Shown: one piece after another, positions 10,797 to 53,726 of the stretch
Layout: every line of letters begins with the position of its first letter
How positions within the stretch are numbered: the stretch's first letter is position 1
NCBI GenBank assembly: GCA_009760855.2
Contig: WPIO01000135.1
Location: forward strand, 841,001 to 905,000
Reading direction: 5' to 3'
Origin: Cristatella mucedo
Taxonomy: Eukaryota > Bryozoa > Phylactolaemata > Cristatellidae
DNA length: 64,000 bases
Notes under the pieces: generated by a model
Told to the model about the DNA's origin: nothing
Seen by the model: the letters and a program-made list of their open reading frames with translations, nothing else
The model's database searches: none
Program-made: the position numbers and the translations under genes

Positions 10797-10937
10797 GTTA
10801 GGTGCTAGCGTTCCACGACCCGGGTCGTTGGTTCGAGTCGTGCAGCATGCAATACTTTATTAACCACAGGGTAAGCAGTGGTGAGAGCCATTAGGGGTTT
10901 TGTGTTGCTCTATAGGTGAGACTGTTTATTCAACAAA
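10797..10937 (+). mobile_element. SINE-1, degraded
   Basis: Keeps a B-box region (ttggttcgagtcgtgcagc), a body with aagcagtggtgagagcc and the gagactgttta end. The tRNA-like head is mostly lost. Confidence 0.6.
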
Positions 10938-12595
10938 CCGTATTCAGGCCTGAAACTTGTTAACGATCGGAGCAGCACCAAATGTGGTAGAAAATCCTGT
11001 GGAACGAAAGCCAAGGCCTACAAGATGACCCCGAAGGCTATTTCGGAGATCAACCCAATCCCATGTCCTCTGATCTTAATTTACAATGAAAAGCTGAGAG
11101 GATCGGAATCAAAACATTTTTGCTATAACAATCCTACCTGTTTCTTTCCGTGAATATTGAATATGCTTATCATATCGGCATATAGAATTTGGCTGCCACA
11201 ATATATTTTTCTAGCACAGCAACCAGAGCTGCTACTGCTTAAAAAAGTAATCTGAAATCAGAGCTGTACACGGTCCATATTAGCCACGACGATGCCACTC
11301 CATATTTCCCGAGCATATGTGTTAAGCTATTAGGCAGACGGCAGTAATGTATCAAAAGACATCAATACAATCAGTTTGAAGCAGCTATCCGGACTGTCGG
11401 CATAATCACATCCCTGCACAATAAGGTCTGACAGAAGGCCCCTTGCATCTGCGGCATGGTGGGCCACGCATTTATTTCCTGACACATCCAGTTACCAAAG
11501 CAAGATACTGACCAGGCTAGGTCGCGGATTCGAGTCCTGAAGCAGGCAATCTATTACTACCCACTGAAAGGGAGGGATATGATAATAGGTACTCAGGTTT
11601 CCATGTCGTTGCTGTGTGTGCGTGCGCAGGGGGGGGGGGCTGTTGAATTACCCGACCTTTAGCTTAGGTTTACTTTAATTTTCTTTCTTGTTAACAAACA
11701 CACAAAGTACAAAATGAACTGTCACATGCAATTGTGCTCAAAGAGGAGAGAAAATGGTGCATGCTTACACCCTTGGGCCTTACAACTTGCCAAATGATGT
11801 AGGCTGGTTATTGCCAGCTGTGACGATAGCGACCCAGATACTCGCAGCAGCGAAGTGGCTACCACCAAGAAAATGACAGCTACAAATACTCAGCACAACC
11901 AATCTTAAGAAAATAGCACTAGAGGTCCCATAGGAAATAACGCACACCATAGATCAATTAGAATAGACAAATTTCTTGCATACTGTTTTTTGCGGCAGCA
12001 GTCTCCGGGAGTTTTGATATAAAATATCAACGTTGAAGGAATCAGCAGGCAACCGGAGTAGCAAAACTCAAGTGAGTCAGACAATGACAATCACCTAGCA
12101 TTTCTCAATTGCTGATCAAAAGAGACGTAGCCACGAGTCAAGTTCTCGTGAATATCATCTCGGATGGTGATGGACAAATGCTTCAAGATTTGGCACTAGC
12201 CGAGCTAGCTGCTTTTGCACAAGTTCAGTGTTAATGTCACACCGGTTCATGCAAATAAATGAAGCCTCCCAAGGCTGTATGCTAGCTACTGATTGCGTAT
12301 ATGTACCGAGCTCTGATAGCAACAGGCTCAATACAATGACAATCCACAATAAACAATGTCAGCCTACCACTGGTCCTGTCTGCTACACAAAGGTATAGAC
12401 TTATCCACAAGTCAAGATCTTTAGCTAAAAATTTCAAAATTTAAACCCGGTTTTCACAACCGTCGTCATTTAACAAGAGGCATGGCAAACAAAAAGTAGT
12501 CGAGCATGCATGCATTTAAAACTAATCGGTTGGGGGGCACACAAAGGACCAATGGCAGCAGTCACATGGTTAGCCCTCCTTGCTATAAATCCTAA
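10938..12595. other. Intergenic, no gene seen
   Basis: Apart from a decayed SINE-1 piece near 11500-11580 (cggattcgagtcctgaagca) and a G run near 11629-11638, I see nothing. Open frames are short and overlapping. Confidence 0.5.
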
Positions 12596-12597
12596 CA

Positions 12598-12835
12598 ATA
12601 ATAATACATTTGTATGGTGCCTTGAGAGAACTAAATCTTTTTAGGAACTTTACACATGCTATAAAGAAATTATAACCAAATGATTAGTTGTAACATTCAC
12701 AATGTCATTAAGTATAACATTGTTAGATCGGACATGCACAGGGTCAACGTATGGTTAGTAGCAGCAGGAACAGTGTCAGCCCGCAAAAGCACACAGATAA
12801 CGATTCACAAGGACCGACTAAATGTTTCAATAAAA
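12598..12835 (-). mobile_element. LINE-A-type 3' untranslated fragment
   Basis: AATAAT tail followed by cttgagagaactaaatc and gacatgcacagggtcaacg, as in other minus-strand LINE-A ends at 28970 and 52258. It directly abuts a plus-strand LINE-B fragment. Confidence 0.65.
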
Positions 12836-13262
12836 AGGTGTTCTAAGCTTATAGAACTGCTTTACCAGTTTCAGCCTCCTCGCGCTCTCAGGTCCAGTAT
12901 GGACAATAAATTAGCTGTTCAATCCTCCATTTAAAGACTGTTGGCAACAGAAGCTTTTGCTCTGCAGGTCCTAGACTGTGGAACTCACTTCCACAGTTCT
13001 TACGCAACGACATCTTCCGACTATAGCACATCCTATCCAGCCGTCCTGAGCTGCCATTCCATGGTACTCACTACCTCACCTGCTCTCCTGTCTCAGCTAT
13101 CCTTCCCACTTTCTCTTTGTTGCATAAGATAACGTCTGTTGGCTACCGAATGCGTACCGAAAGCAACTTAAGCTGTGAGAGCGCTATAATTAACTAACAC
13201 GCGCATAGCCCTAGTGGCTTTGTGGAGTTACAGACGGAGATACATTACTTACAATTAGAAGG
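12836..13262 (+). mobile_element. LINE-B 3' end
   Basis: RT C-terminal coding sequence (tagactgtggaactcacttc, ttcttacgcaacgacatc) followed by the 3' untranslated block gttggctaccgaatgcg. It ends in gacggagatacattac, the (TTACA)-type tail. Stops interrupt the frame. Confidence 0.75.
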
Positions 13263-13351
13263 CCTACTGAAAACAGCCTCTAGCTCAACCTGGCCGGCGA
13301 GCTGAATGCTTCAGGCTTTGCTGACCGGGCTATAGACTCCACGGTACAAAT

Positions 13352-13738
13352 TCACCAAGGACATATATACGAACGTTTCACATTGGAGAAATTATAAAGC
13401 GCCACATCAGTTAAGCCGGTCACCATGCAGAATGCATTGACAGGCAAAGACGCCTGATTGCGCACGATTCGCACGCAATTTCCACTGATGATACCAATTG
13501 GATCAAAAAAGATACATCTAGAAAGCGAGAAGATATATACCGAAACGGACCGATGTATAAGATAAACGCTGGTCGAGGGCGCGAGCCACACACTGCGGCA
13601 AGCGCGAAATGGCACACGACCCGGGACCAACGCAGCAACGAGTAACGAAGTCAGCGTGACAACAATAATTGGAAGCACGATAAGAAAGACAATTTGATTA
13701 CCGAATGTATCTAGAGCCTTGGCCATCTCGGCGGTCAT
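13352..13738 (-). CDS. Small putative membrane protein or first exon
   Basis: From the ATG at 13738 the frame runs 128 codons. Residues 1-15 are polar (MTAEMAKALDTFGNQ). Residues about 16-37 form a clear hydrophobic segment (IVFLIVLPIIVV followed by TLTSLLVAALV), so a single-pass membrane protein is likely. After about residue 40 the composition is unconvincing, and an intron may begin there, though no strong donor is obvious. A further 39 in-frame codons rich in Arg precede the ATG without another ATG. It is head-to-head with EIF3E, its ATG lying about 435 bp from the EIF3E ATG. I do not recognise the family. It could also be untranslated sequence of the RNF146 transcript, which runs the same way. 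Confidence 0.35.
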   Translation of the reverse strand: MTAEMAKALDTFGNQIVFLIVLPIIVVTLTSLLVAALVPGRVPFRACRSVWLAPSTSVYLIHRSVSVYIFSLSRCIFFDPIGIISGNCVRIVRNQASLPVNAFCMVTGLTDVALYNFSNVKRSYICPW

Positions 13739-13863
13739 CTTCTCTGATTGAGAGACGGATCCCCGCAATCTTCGACTCATAAGGCGAGCTAGCTGCCTCC
13801 GCAGGCTTCTCGTGAACTGATCAGCCCGTCTCTGTCTGAACCAATCAGTTGTCAATAAATGCT

Positions 13864-14173
13864 ATCAAAAGGCAGCCCCGTAGCTCAGCAGTTTAGCGAC
13901 CCTACTAATTTAGTGACCGGCGGCCTTATCGCGTAACTATGAACGGATATAGCAGGTTCGTTTATAAGAATCAGCGGGACACCGGAAGTAATGCATTTCA
14001 AAAACAAACAAATAAATAAGACATGCGAGATTTAGTAATTCAAGTCGAAGTATATAAATAATAATTATTTTACTTCGGTAATTTATACATGATTTACAGC
14101 AATGAATAAACTAATGATTATCTACCGGAAGCGGCCGACGGAACACGGCTCACACCGCGACCCGCGAGCAGAC
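13864..14173. promoter_or_regulatory. Likely bidirectional promoter upstream of EIF3E
   Basis: Lies between the minus-strand small ORF and the EIF3E start codon. It contains two ETS/GABP-like motifs, ACCGGAAGT at 13981-13989 and ACCGGAAGC at 14124-14132. The EIF3E start codon itself sits in ACATGGCGG, resembling the YY1 motif often found at start codons of translation genes. There is no TATA box at a sensible place. Motif identity is direct; function is inferred. Confidence 0.5.
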
Positions 14174-45435
<31,262 letters not shown>

Positions 45436-46916
45436 GTAAGAGGCTGCTGCTGCTGCAGATTGCAGATATGTCGAAATCCTGCAAGCTGCTTGTGTATTGG
45501 GTTACTGAGTCAGTGGTCTTGGGGTTTTTGCTCCCAGTGCTACACTGGCATATTCTGTGCGTTGCATGGGCATTACGAGCCTCTGGTATGTAGATGGACT
45601 CGAGTTTCTTTCTCTTGGCTGACAAGGCACAGTCACGATCATATTGTGCCAATGAGATTAGGTACATGCTATTTCCACGCTGATCAGTACCAGGTAAGCA
45701 CTTGTTTTTGCATTCATAACCCCATGACGGGCATAACATCATCGGTACTGTCAAGCTTCTGCATAACCAGGCTAATAGTTGCCTAGCAGTTTGACATACT
45801 AGAGATGCTAAGCCTCTCACGGTTGATGAATGCAAAAATGCTCATCTGGTATGAGGACATGCTGTGACCTAGCAGGGTTGACAGGGTGATGCACGGTGCC
45901 ACTTGCTAGCAGTAAAGTAGATCAAGACCAGTGGCACACCGTGCGTAAGGCCTAGAGGAACCGTTTCTTGTCCTTTTCCGGGGTGGTCGTTCACAAGAGG
46001 GCCAAAGGACCTACCATATTACTTACCTGTGCTGTTTAATCCATTAGGTTATGCTGTCTTGCGACGTCACCCAATCTGCATTATTTGAGCTTTGGGTTGC
46101 CTCAATTTATGCCTTTGCAGTGGCCTTGCCGCGCATTTTGCTGCAGTGTCTGATGTAATGGTTATCAGTGTGTGCGCGCGCATGAGCATGTGAGCTTGTG
46201 TAGGAGTGTTTGTGAATGTCTGTGGCTGGTGGATGGGCATGATTTTGCACCTCAGACACTTGCCCATGGTCTTTGTCTCATGCCGGTCGCGGTATATCTT
46301 AGAAATGTAGTTGTGTCTGCAAGTGCAAGAGCTGCTGTGCCGTGTGACTGCGCAGGCCGGTATGATTCTTTGTCACCCGTGAATCCTTCTGCTTTTTGTT
46401 TCGATAAAGAGCCAAAGCAACAATAGTATCGCACTCGGCATCTTATCTTGTTGCATGCAAGTACACAATGGTTCTAATCCAGTGCTGCCTGTGCTTGCCG
46501 GCAACTTTGTGATGCCATCCTTTTGGGGCCTAATAGCCTATTATAGATACTTGAGGCATTCCCGCTTTTGCCTCTCGTATGCGTTTGACTCGACCCTTTC
46601 TCCACGATACCTTATAATAGGATACAGCCTCTACCCTCCAGTTGTCAGAAGGATGAATGCCCACCAAGCTTGTTCCATGGCCTTGACATGGATGCTCTTT
46701 CCCCTATGTAGCCCCTTTTAGGGAGCTTCTAGTTCGTGAGCAGGATTCTCTCGTGAGATCAACCGTAGCAGTCTGTTTTGGTACGGCCCGAATGTAGGAA
46801 CTAGCCATCCCGAAACTTGCATCGCTCCTATCCCTTCGTGTGCAGACCGATGCAGAGCCGAAACAGCTGCACGGAAGTGCGGGTGCTTATACTTGAACAC
46901 ATACGGGATCACTTAC
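45436..46916. other. After EIF3E exon 11, terminal exon not located
   Basis: Should hold the last EIF3E intron, and perhaps the terminal coding exon and 3' UTR. No segment encodes the usual C-terminal signature. One weak possibility is ccttttag|ggagct at about 46719, which would add a few residues and stop, but nothing confirms it. Confidence 0.4.
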
Positions 46917-47227
46917 TTGATATGTAGTAATGGGAGCTGAAAATCCACCGATGGCATCTGAAATGCTGTCCCGGGCTTGGCGTTAGGCTTTTGCGTTGCA
47001 CCTATGCTGCCACTTGGCCAGGCCTGAGCTTGCGCTCTTTCTATCTTCTCTTTGCTTGCTTGCTGCTGCTCCTGATTTACTGTTGTACTGTGTTGTACTC
47101 CTGATGTACTGCCAGATGCTCGCTTGCGCTCAAGCTGCAGGGCCAGCACGGCGCTCGATCGCCGTGCACAGCTTGCTGCCCGACCTGCCGCCGGTGCGCC
47201 CGGACTCCCTGCCACTTGGGAATGCAT
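46917..47227 (-). CDS. Candidate first coding exon, unknown protein
   Basis: A 104-codon minus-strand frame opens with an ATG at 47227 and reaches a strong splice donor (atcaa|gtaagtg) at 46917/46916, phase 2. The composition is unlike the neighbouring frames: polar, Gln/Ala/Ser-rich, with a likely helical stretch (NQEQQQASKEKIERAQAQAW). No family is recognised. It would be transcribed toward EIF3E. It may also be a chance frame in a locally GC-richer stretch. Confidence 0.3.
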
Positions 47228-47395
47228 GTGCAGCTGCCTCTAGGGCATCTGCACTCTTGGCTGGGGGCAAGCAGTGGCTGTCTGTGTGGCTGCCACGTGC
47301 AATGTGACGGATCGATCGTGGCTGCCCTGTGCCTGTGAGGCGAAAGCGTTCGGTGTGTCTGTCGAGAGCCGAGGAATGTCTAGATGAGATGCCAA

Positions 47396-47575
47396 TCTGA
47401 AAGTAATGAAAACCATTAGTGTAAATGGTAATAAAAAGGGGAATTGTGTGTGAGTAGAATTCGAGGTTGGCAATCCTCGTTCCAGATTAAGTGTCCCTCT
47501 GAAAGTAATGAAAACCATTGGGGTAAATGGTAATAAAAGCAGGGATGTGTGTACGTAGAATTCGAGGACTCTTGT
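47396..47575. repeat. Tandem duplication, about 103-bp unit
   Basis: The block tctgaaagtaatgaaaacca, then gtaaatggtaataaaa and gtagaattcgagg, occurs twice about 103 bp apart (from 47396 and 47499), with small differences. Confidence 0.85.
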
Positions 47576-47579
47576 GGCT

Positions 47580-49140
47580 CACCCTAGCATCACTCTCGGC
47601 CGTTGCTTCTTGATCGGGCTAAATGTTAGTCACGTTGTGTTGCTGTAGCTGAGAATTTATATGAATGTATATTGAGACCAGTATGTAGCACAGATGTAAA
47701 TGAAGTCAATGCATGCATGCATAGCTAGATCCCATCGTACATTTACATGGTACTGGAGTGGGTGACTGCAGTGGCCCCACGTGTGCTGGTCAGGCTTAGA
47801 GCATTTCTTGACAGTCATAATACAGTTACGATTATATCAGCATCATTTCTGCACTATTGTTACATTTTTTACTTTCGTAGTTTTTGTAAATGCAGTTGCT
47901 TGTTTTCATCGTCTTCATTTATTGATTACCAAGTTTGTCGTAGTACTGTGAAATATGTTTAATGAAGGGTGACCGTGGTTACTCAACTACTACTGTTACT
48001 TTACACTACTACAACAGTTTTAAATACTGCACATACACGGTGGCTTGAATTGATCATATACAATGGCTAGAAAGGGTCACTTCTGTTTTTATCTGCTACC
48101 TGTAAGAGTATGTGTCCTTGGAAATGCAGTGCCTCGCCATGTTTTAACGATGCCATTAGGTGATTAAAGGCGAGCTAATCAGCGTTTTGTCATTCTTTAT
48201 GGTGCTTTGCAAAGATCTATGAGATTGTTATTAGTATTGCTATAACGTACAGGAAGGTTAAACGGCGGGCCACACAATTATCACTTGAATAGCTGGCATT
48301 GCCAGCAATGTAGCCGACATCACCACAGCATCCTTATGCAGTGATGACGCTGGAATCTGTGGCTAATTTTTGTCCATGCTATAGGCAGATCAAATTATTC
48401 GATAGCATGCCGAGAAGGCTGCATGATAATAGCTATACCATTTGATCATGACGACTTTGCTTGTTATCACTCCGTGCCGACTTTGACAGTATTGTTCTCT
48501 CCTATGCTTGCAGTTGGCACACGATGTTTGAAGGTACTACTGAAGCAGCTTGCAGTTGTACCTGGAAATGGAATTACCTAACTCTGTGGTTGTTATTAGC
48601 TCTTTCAGATAATAGAGCTCAGAAATAAACTCGTGCAAGGTCTTTACTTGGCTTTTACGTCAGCAAGTGTGATACAAGGGCATTTGCCTGATTGCATTTG
48701 GCGTGTATGCTATATCAGATTTCCTGCAAGTGTCGTCAAGATATAGAGTATTTACGTATTTGATGCAAGACTGGTTGCAGCTCAGCTAGGTACGTCGGAG
48801 CCAATTCATGGAACTTATCGATGGGGACACCTGCTTAAAATCTTGAAATTTTAAGACCAATTTTGTAGCTAGTAACTGCTTGGTGTAGCAGCAGGCTTTG
48901 TCAGTTCTGATTCTACTCAGCTCGTTTGTTGCCACTGCCTAGCTCTGCTGGTCAGCTTTGGGTGGGGCAAAGGCTAGCTGACCTACACTCGATCGCAAAA
49001 GAGCAATTTTCTCAATATGGCAGCTGGTCCTGTGGATGCAACTCTGTTCGGATCATAAAAAGATTTTCCACGATGCGTGGCATCCTACAATTGTACGCAG
49101 CAAGTGAAAATATTTGCCTACAGCCCACCAACACTGCATG
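47580..49140. other. No gene seen
   Basis: AT-rich sequence. A short LINE-B-like trace (cagctcagctaggtacgtcg, about 48780) is the only recognisable piece. Confidence 0.5.
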
Positions 49141-49144
49141 CTGT

Positions 49145-50040
49145 TAGTACGTATGCGTTTACCCCACCACGATTCTGAATGACCTCCATTAGCCGCCCAG
49201 GCATCGAGGCCACGAGCTTCCGTGTAAACTCCTGTGCTGTGGCATGCCACAAAACCCGAATTTTACTGAACAAAATATAAATATTTGTATTGTATAACGC
49301 CCTACTGAACTTACTCTCTGTTCAAGCATTTCACATATGCCTCGGGGCTCGAGCCCACGAACTCAGCCAGACCTTGGTTGGGGCGAGTACCTTAACCGCT
49401 GGACCAAAGATCGGCTGTTGATATAGGCCGAACACCTGCCTCAGTCGCCTGTTGACGTCGTCCCATAAATGCTCTATGGGGTGAAAATCCGGCGACTGGC
49501 TGTGCCTCCGTATCAACATCACACAGGATTCTCCAAATAATATGCTTTACTGATCTGAGAGTTTGCACGGGGTCGCTATCTTGCTGCCAAATCCAGCTAT
49601 CCCCAAACACAGTATTAGGGCTTTGCAGCTCTACTTCTGTGTCCACCTGAAAGTCCACGTGTTGGTTCCCAATATTTTCTATCTGATGCAGAGCTCCAGC
49701 ACCTTTCGGTGCCCCAAACCATCACCGATTTGCCACCGAATTTCACTTGATGTTCAACGCAGTCACGCCGGCAGGCCTCAGCTTTCCTTTGGCTAACTAT
49801 TATGTGTAGCTTTCCCTAACAAAATATTTTGAACTTGCTTTCGTCTGTTCTGAAAACAGAATTTGTGTCGTATTCTGTCCCTCAGGCAAGGTCTTAGGCC
49901 CACTGTAAGAGGTCTGCTTAATGACGGCTCGTGAGCTGAGGCTTACGTTTTGCATCCCGCCAGAAGATGCCATCTGAGCTAACTGTAGCAGTTCTGTTTT
50001 GAAGTGCTACCATCTTCATGAGCCGGTTACCTCGGGCATT
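49145..50040 (-). mobile_element. Tc1-like transposase remnant, split by SINE-2
   Basis: The minus strand has Tc1-type pieces in order: FRTDESKF-like (family SDESKF), GGKSVMVWG, WIWQQDSDPVQT (second catalytic Asp), then SPDFHPIEHLWDDVNRRLRQ (third acidic residue in HPIEHLW). After the SINE comes a C-terminal RKLVASMPGRLMEVIQNRGG. Frames shift several times. A SINE-2 lies between the LW..RRLR part and the C-terminus. No inverted termini were found. Confidence 0.78.
49268..49410 (-). mobile_element. SINE-2 inserted in Tc1 remnant
   Basis: Plus strand reads tttgtattgtataacgccct, tcacatatgcctcggggctc, gagcccacgaactcagccag and taaccgctggacca. Good A- and B-box sides on the minus strand. Confidence 0.8.
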
Positions 50041-50432
50041 GATCTTTTGTGACGTGCAAGATCCAACCGTTTGCTGATGGTTTAGTAACAGTAAATTTTG
50101 TAATCACAAGCTGTCGTCGAGTGGCCTTGTTGATGCAGCGCTGTCAGCATCCCCTTAACATTGTCGCTGCAGTGTTTCGGGCCCGGCATTTTACCTCTAA
50201 AGCTCACAAGTTTAGGTTGTGGGCTGACAACTTGTTTCTCTTGGGCTCCAGAGCAGCGCCTGCTTCGAAGAAGCTTGCAGATATATGATGTGAGTGAACA
50301 CTAAGTGTTAGGAAACCCCGAAATATTGGATTACCTTTAAAATTAGCAAATCACCGGGTTGAACTGGTCTGGTTTTAGCTTCTTTTTTAAATCAGCATGT
50401 GACTATAATGGCCGCCCAAGTAAAAGGTTGGC

Positions 50433-50582
50433 CGATTTAACAGCCTCGTTTAACTAGCGGCAGAAGAGCCTTTTAATTTAATGGCCATCACATCCACTTG
50501 CATTGAGCAATAAAGGATCGCCGACTGCAGGACTAGAACACGACCTAGGTCGTTAAGAGCAAGTACCTTACCCCTGGGCTAA
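50433..50582 (-). mobile_element. SINE-1, diverged
   Basis: Plus strand reads tttaacagcctcgtttaact, gcagaagagcctttta, aataaaggatcgccgactgc and acgacctaggtcgttaagag. Confidence 0.65.
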
Positions 50583-50816
50583 GATCCAGGGGCCTCAAAG
50601 AGAATGCAATTTGCTCGCCGAAGTTCCCAGATGCCTAGTCGCTATAGTTTGTGTTCTGGAGAATCCGAAACTGAGAACTAAGGGATGCCGAAGACTTTTA
50701 GCGACAGTGTTGTGACAGCGACGGTGATAATCATTTCGGAGACAGAATACGTCGTCTACACCGACTATACCTGCTTAGTGAGAGCTTTACCGTGTTCTGC
50801 CTGGGTCATTCTGCCG

Positions 50817-50945
50817 AGCTGTTTTGGCCCAGTGGTTAAGGCGCTCGCCCCGGGGACCAAGGTTTGGCCGAGGTCGTGGGCTCGAGCCCCGTAGCATATG
50901 TGAAGCGCCTTAATAGAGAGATGGAGAGCTCTCATAATTTGTTTG
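50817..50945 (+). mobile_element. SINE-2, sense copy
   Basis: Starts gctgttttggcccagtggtt (A box), has gaggtcgtgggctcgagccc (B box), then gcatatgtgaagcgcctt and aatagagagatggagagctc. It is useful as a sense reference for the family. Confidence 0.8.
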
Positions 50946-51336
50946 CCCTCGGCGTTTCTCTGACACCCTTCACTCACGTTAAGAATCGACGACTATTCAG
51001 CCACTCCTCGATGCCTCTCGATGCCCCTGTGATGCATAGACAAGTGTGTACATTTTCGGTAATTTTATGTAACTTATGGTCGTGGAGCCGCTCGTGGCCT
51101 TAAAGTGCGAAGGGCGAAGCACTGGCTTTCACCGATTGACTAAATTTTTGCTTCGCAAAGGTAGCCGTAGTACGAGTAGTAGAAGTGAAAAATGAGCTGG
51201 CCCAATTGCTGTATGCAGGCCCAACAGAAACTAAGTGTCTAGCGACCCGTAGGTGTTGCAAAATTGATATGCTTTCTCTGCACCCACAGACAACCGACTC
51301 TAAGCCTAACTGGGCACACTTCTGGTGCTGACCTGA

Positions 51337-51402
51337 AATTAATGAATTAATGATTAAAATTTTAATGATTAAATTAATGAATTAATTTCTGAAATTAATA
51401 AG
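51337..51402. repeat. AT-rich nested direct and inverted repeats
   Basis: aattaatgaattaat occurs twice, flanking the palindrome attaaaattttaat. Simple, stem-forming sequence with no other assignment. Confidence 0.7.
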
Positions 51403-51689
51403 CCCTCGGCCGCCACGTTATAAAGAACAGGTTGCTCTTCCCTTTAGTCACGACGTGCACAGTTAAGAATGCGCCACCACATAAACCGACAAGTCACTCA
51501 GACAGCTATGAGGAACAGGTATGTTTTCGGCTTCTATTTTTATTGTCAAGTCATGAGATATGCTATGTCAGTCGGTAGTAAGTTTCAAATTTTAGGAGCA
51601 TAATAACTGCAAGCAAGGTTTCCTAGAGAGATTTGAAGTTAGTTAAAGGTACCAGTAATCAACCAAAGCCAGACGACCGGGTGGTGCAA

Positions 51690-52240
51690 CGGGAGGTCTG
51701 AAGGGAAACTAATTCAGAGGTAGGCCGGAGAAAGAGAATGGAGGGGCATAAAGGTGAGTGGCCGGATCTTGGAAGTCGATATGCTATGTGGTAGGCAGCC
51801 GGTGCAGACTCGTGAGCAGTGTTCTTAAAGGCAGACTAGCAGCTGTCGAGTTTTGCAAAGCCTGTTATTGCATGGGCAGGACGACATGCAACAAGAGATC
51901 GGTTAATGAAGTTAAGCCGGATGTTACGAATGCGTCAGCTTAGCTGCGGTGTACTTTGTAGGCGAACCTGAATTTTCGCCATGTTACGTAGGTGAAAGTA
52001 GACTGAATTGACTGGAGCTGATGAGCTCATCTTGTGAAAAGCCATTTTAGAAGAAAATAACCCGATTCCGTCGAAGGCCTACAGGAGATGCTTGTAGAGC
52101 CGATTTAGAGATTTAGGCTTTGCCGTTTCTGAGTAACTAACACTTGGTTTTCCCACAATTAGTAAGTTGATTTTGTCGTCATTCAATTTCTGGAAGTTTT
52201 CTGCCGTCCAAGTGCAAATGATGGCGATGGATACCGTCAG
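51690..52240 (-). mobile_element. LINE-A-related RT fragment
   Basis: The minus strand encodes TWTAENFQKLNDDKINLLIV and GKPSV, then DAFVTS-type and LHRLPTT-type remnants of the C-terminal part. The order fits the LINE-A RT downstream of YADD. Heavily broken. Confidence 0.65.
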
Positions 52241-52257
52241 GGAGCTGAGCGAGTTAG

Positions 52258-53690
52258 AGATAATAATAATAATAATAATAATTCACTGGATAAAGCGTCC
52301 TCAGAGAACTTAATCTCTCTCTAGGCGCTTTACATTTGCTGTAAAGTGAAATGAAAGATATTGAAAATGGTCAAAACACGAACGTAAATAGGCGCTCAAG
52401 AAGGATCTGGCGATCGCTGGCATCAAAAGCTGCCGAGAGATAAAGCAGAACTAGCAGAGAGACTCGATGGAAGTCAAGCATTTCCGAGCAAGTCATCGTC
52501 CTCTCGCAGCACTGCTGACTCGGTGGAGTGATTTGCTCGAAAGCTTGACAGGAATTTGCATGGTTTGAAGTGAGGACGTACGAGTTTAACAAGTCTGCCA
52601 CTACTTGCATTGTCCGTCAGAGGAACGGCAAGTAAGGAGACTGGGCTGCTGTGGCCCGACACTCTGTAACCTCTAACCTCTTTGAGCGATGTTCTTTCAT
52701 CAGCCTGAAGCTGATGAAATTTGTTAACTGTCATGGCATCACTAAATCTAGGGATCTCTGCAGAGGACAGCGCGTGTATGGGGGTATAAAGGGCCAGTAC
52801 TCTTCTTCGACTGAAAGATTAACTTCATCAGGCAGCAGGGACAAGCTTGAAGGTGGACATGGACAAAGAGCAAGAAATTAAGACGCCACGTAGGACGTCA
52901 CCCTGAGGATTGACTTTCTGATTTTGTAAATCTTGCTGATAAAGAAGCTAACACCATCGGATACCGCAAGGGTCGCTAAGTATGCATATGTGATTACGCT
53001 ATTTTCTTTTTTATAGAAATTTAGACTTGGCCTTGGCTACGATAAATTGGTAAGACCTGCAAAAACCCTCGTTACCCAGTCGGAGGACAGTCGTCCCTAA
53101 TTATTATGTGCTTTTTCAAGCTTACACTTAGTAATCTTTGCTAGTTAAACATCCTCCTGTTAACCTTAATCTGATTGGGCGATAACGTACATTGTGCTTA
53201 ATCAGAGGAGCTACCTCACCCATGGCATTGCTAAGCGTCTTGCCGTAGCATTCCATCAAGGAGGGTACAACAGAAGGAGGATTATGCACACGTGTCAAAG
53301 AAGATATTTTGCGAACAGCTTTAGTATCAAGGTTCTTTATGTCTCGCCATTCGAAGACAATTTTTGAAACCAAAGGGGAGGCGTACTGCAATTAAATGAA
53401 GATGCGCTTGGTCAGATGCTCTGAAACTGCTAATACTAGGAATTAACAGCGTTCAATCGCGAGCGAATATCTGATCGAGAATGCTTCCTCTAAGGTGAGT
53501 GGGCACATGAGTCATGAGAGAAATAATTAATTCAGCAGCCAGGGAGTACAATTCCGAGCTATAATAGAGGGTCGGTTGAGCTATCGAGATGAACGTTGAA
53601 ATCGCTCTTTATAAAGAGTAGACACTATCTGGAAGGTAGGATCAAAACGAGATGAGGAAAATCGGAAATAAAGCAAGTCAAGTCACCTCT
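52258..53690 (-). mobile_element. LINE-A, decayed copy with tail
   Basis: Plus strand starts with an (AATAAT)n tail, then aaagcgtcctcagagaactt and the 3' region. Going up the coordinates, the minus strand encodes VLLYLSAAFDASDRQILLER, FRANHSTESAVL and QVVADLLNSYV. The linker KIVFEWRDIKNLDTKAVRKI follows, and an endonuclease DFNVHLDS remnant lies near 53585. Internal deletions have removed much of the RT and its C-terminus. Confidence 0.8.
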
Positions 53691-53691
53691 G

Positions 53692-53726
53692 TGTGTGTGT
53701 GTGTGTGTGTGTATGGGGGGGGGGCG
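53692..53726. repeat. (TG)n followed by poly-G
   Basis: About ten TG units, then TATG and a G run. A second G run is at 53829-53837. Confidence 0.95.

Noticed and set aside
45436-45786. Reading EIF3E through exon 11 to the stop near 45786
   Set aside because: The added Cys-rich sequence is unlike any eIF3e and a good donor stands at 45436.
46719-46740. ccttttag|ggagct as the EIF3E terminal exon
   Set aside because: It would add only a few residues with no family match; kept only as a remote possibility.
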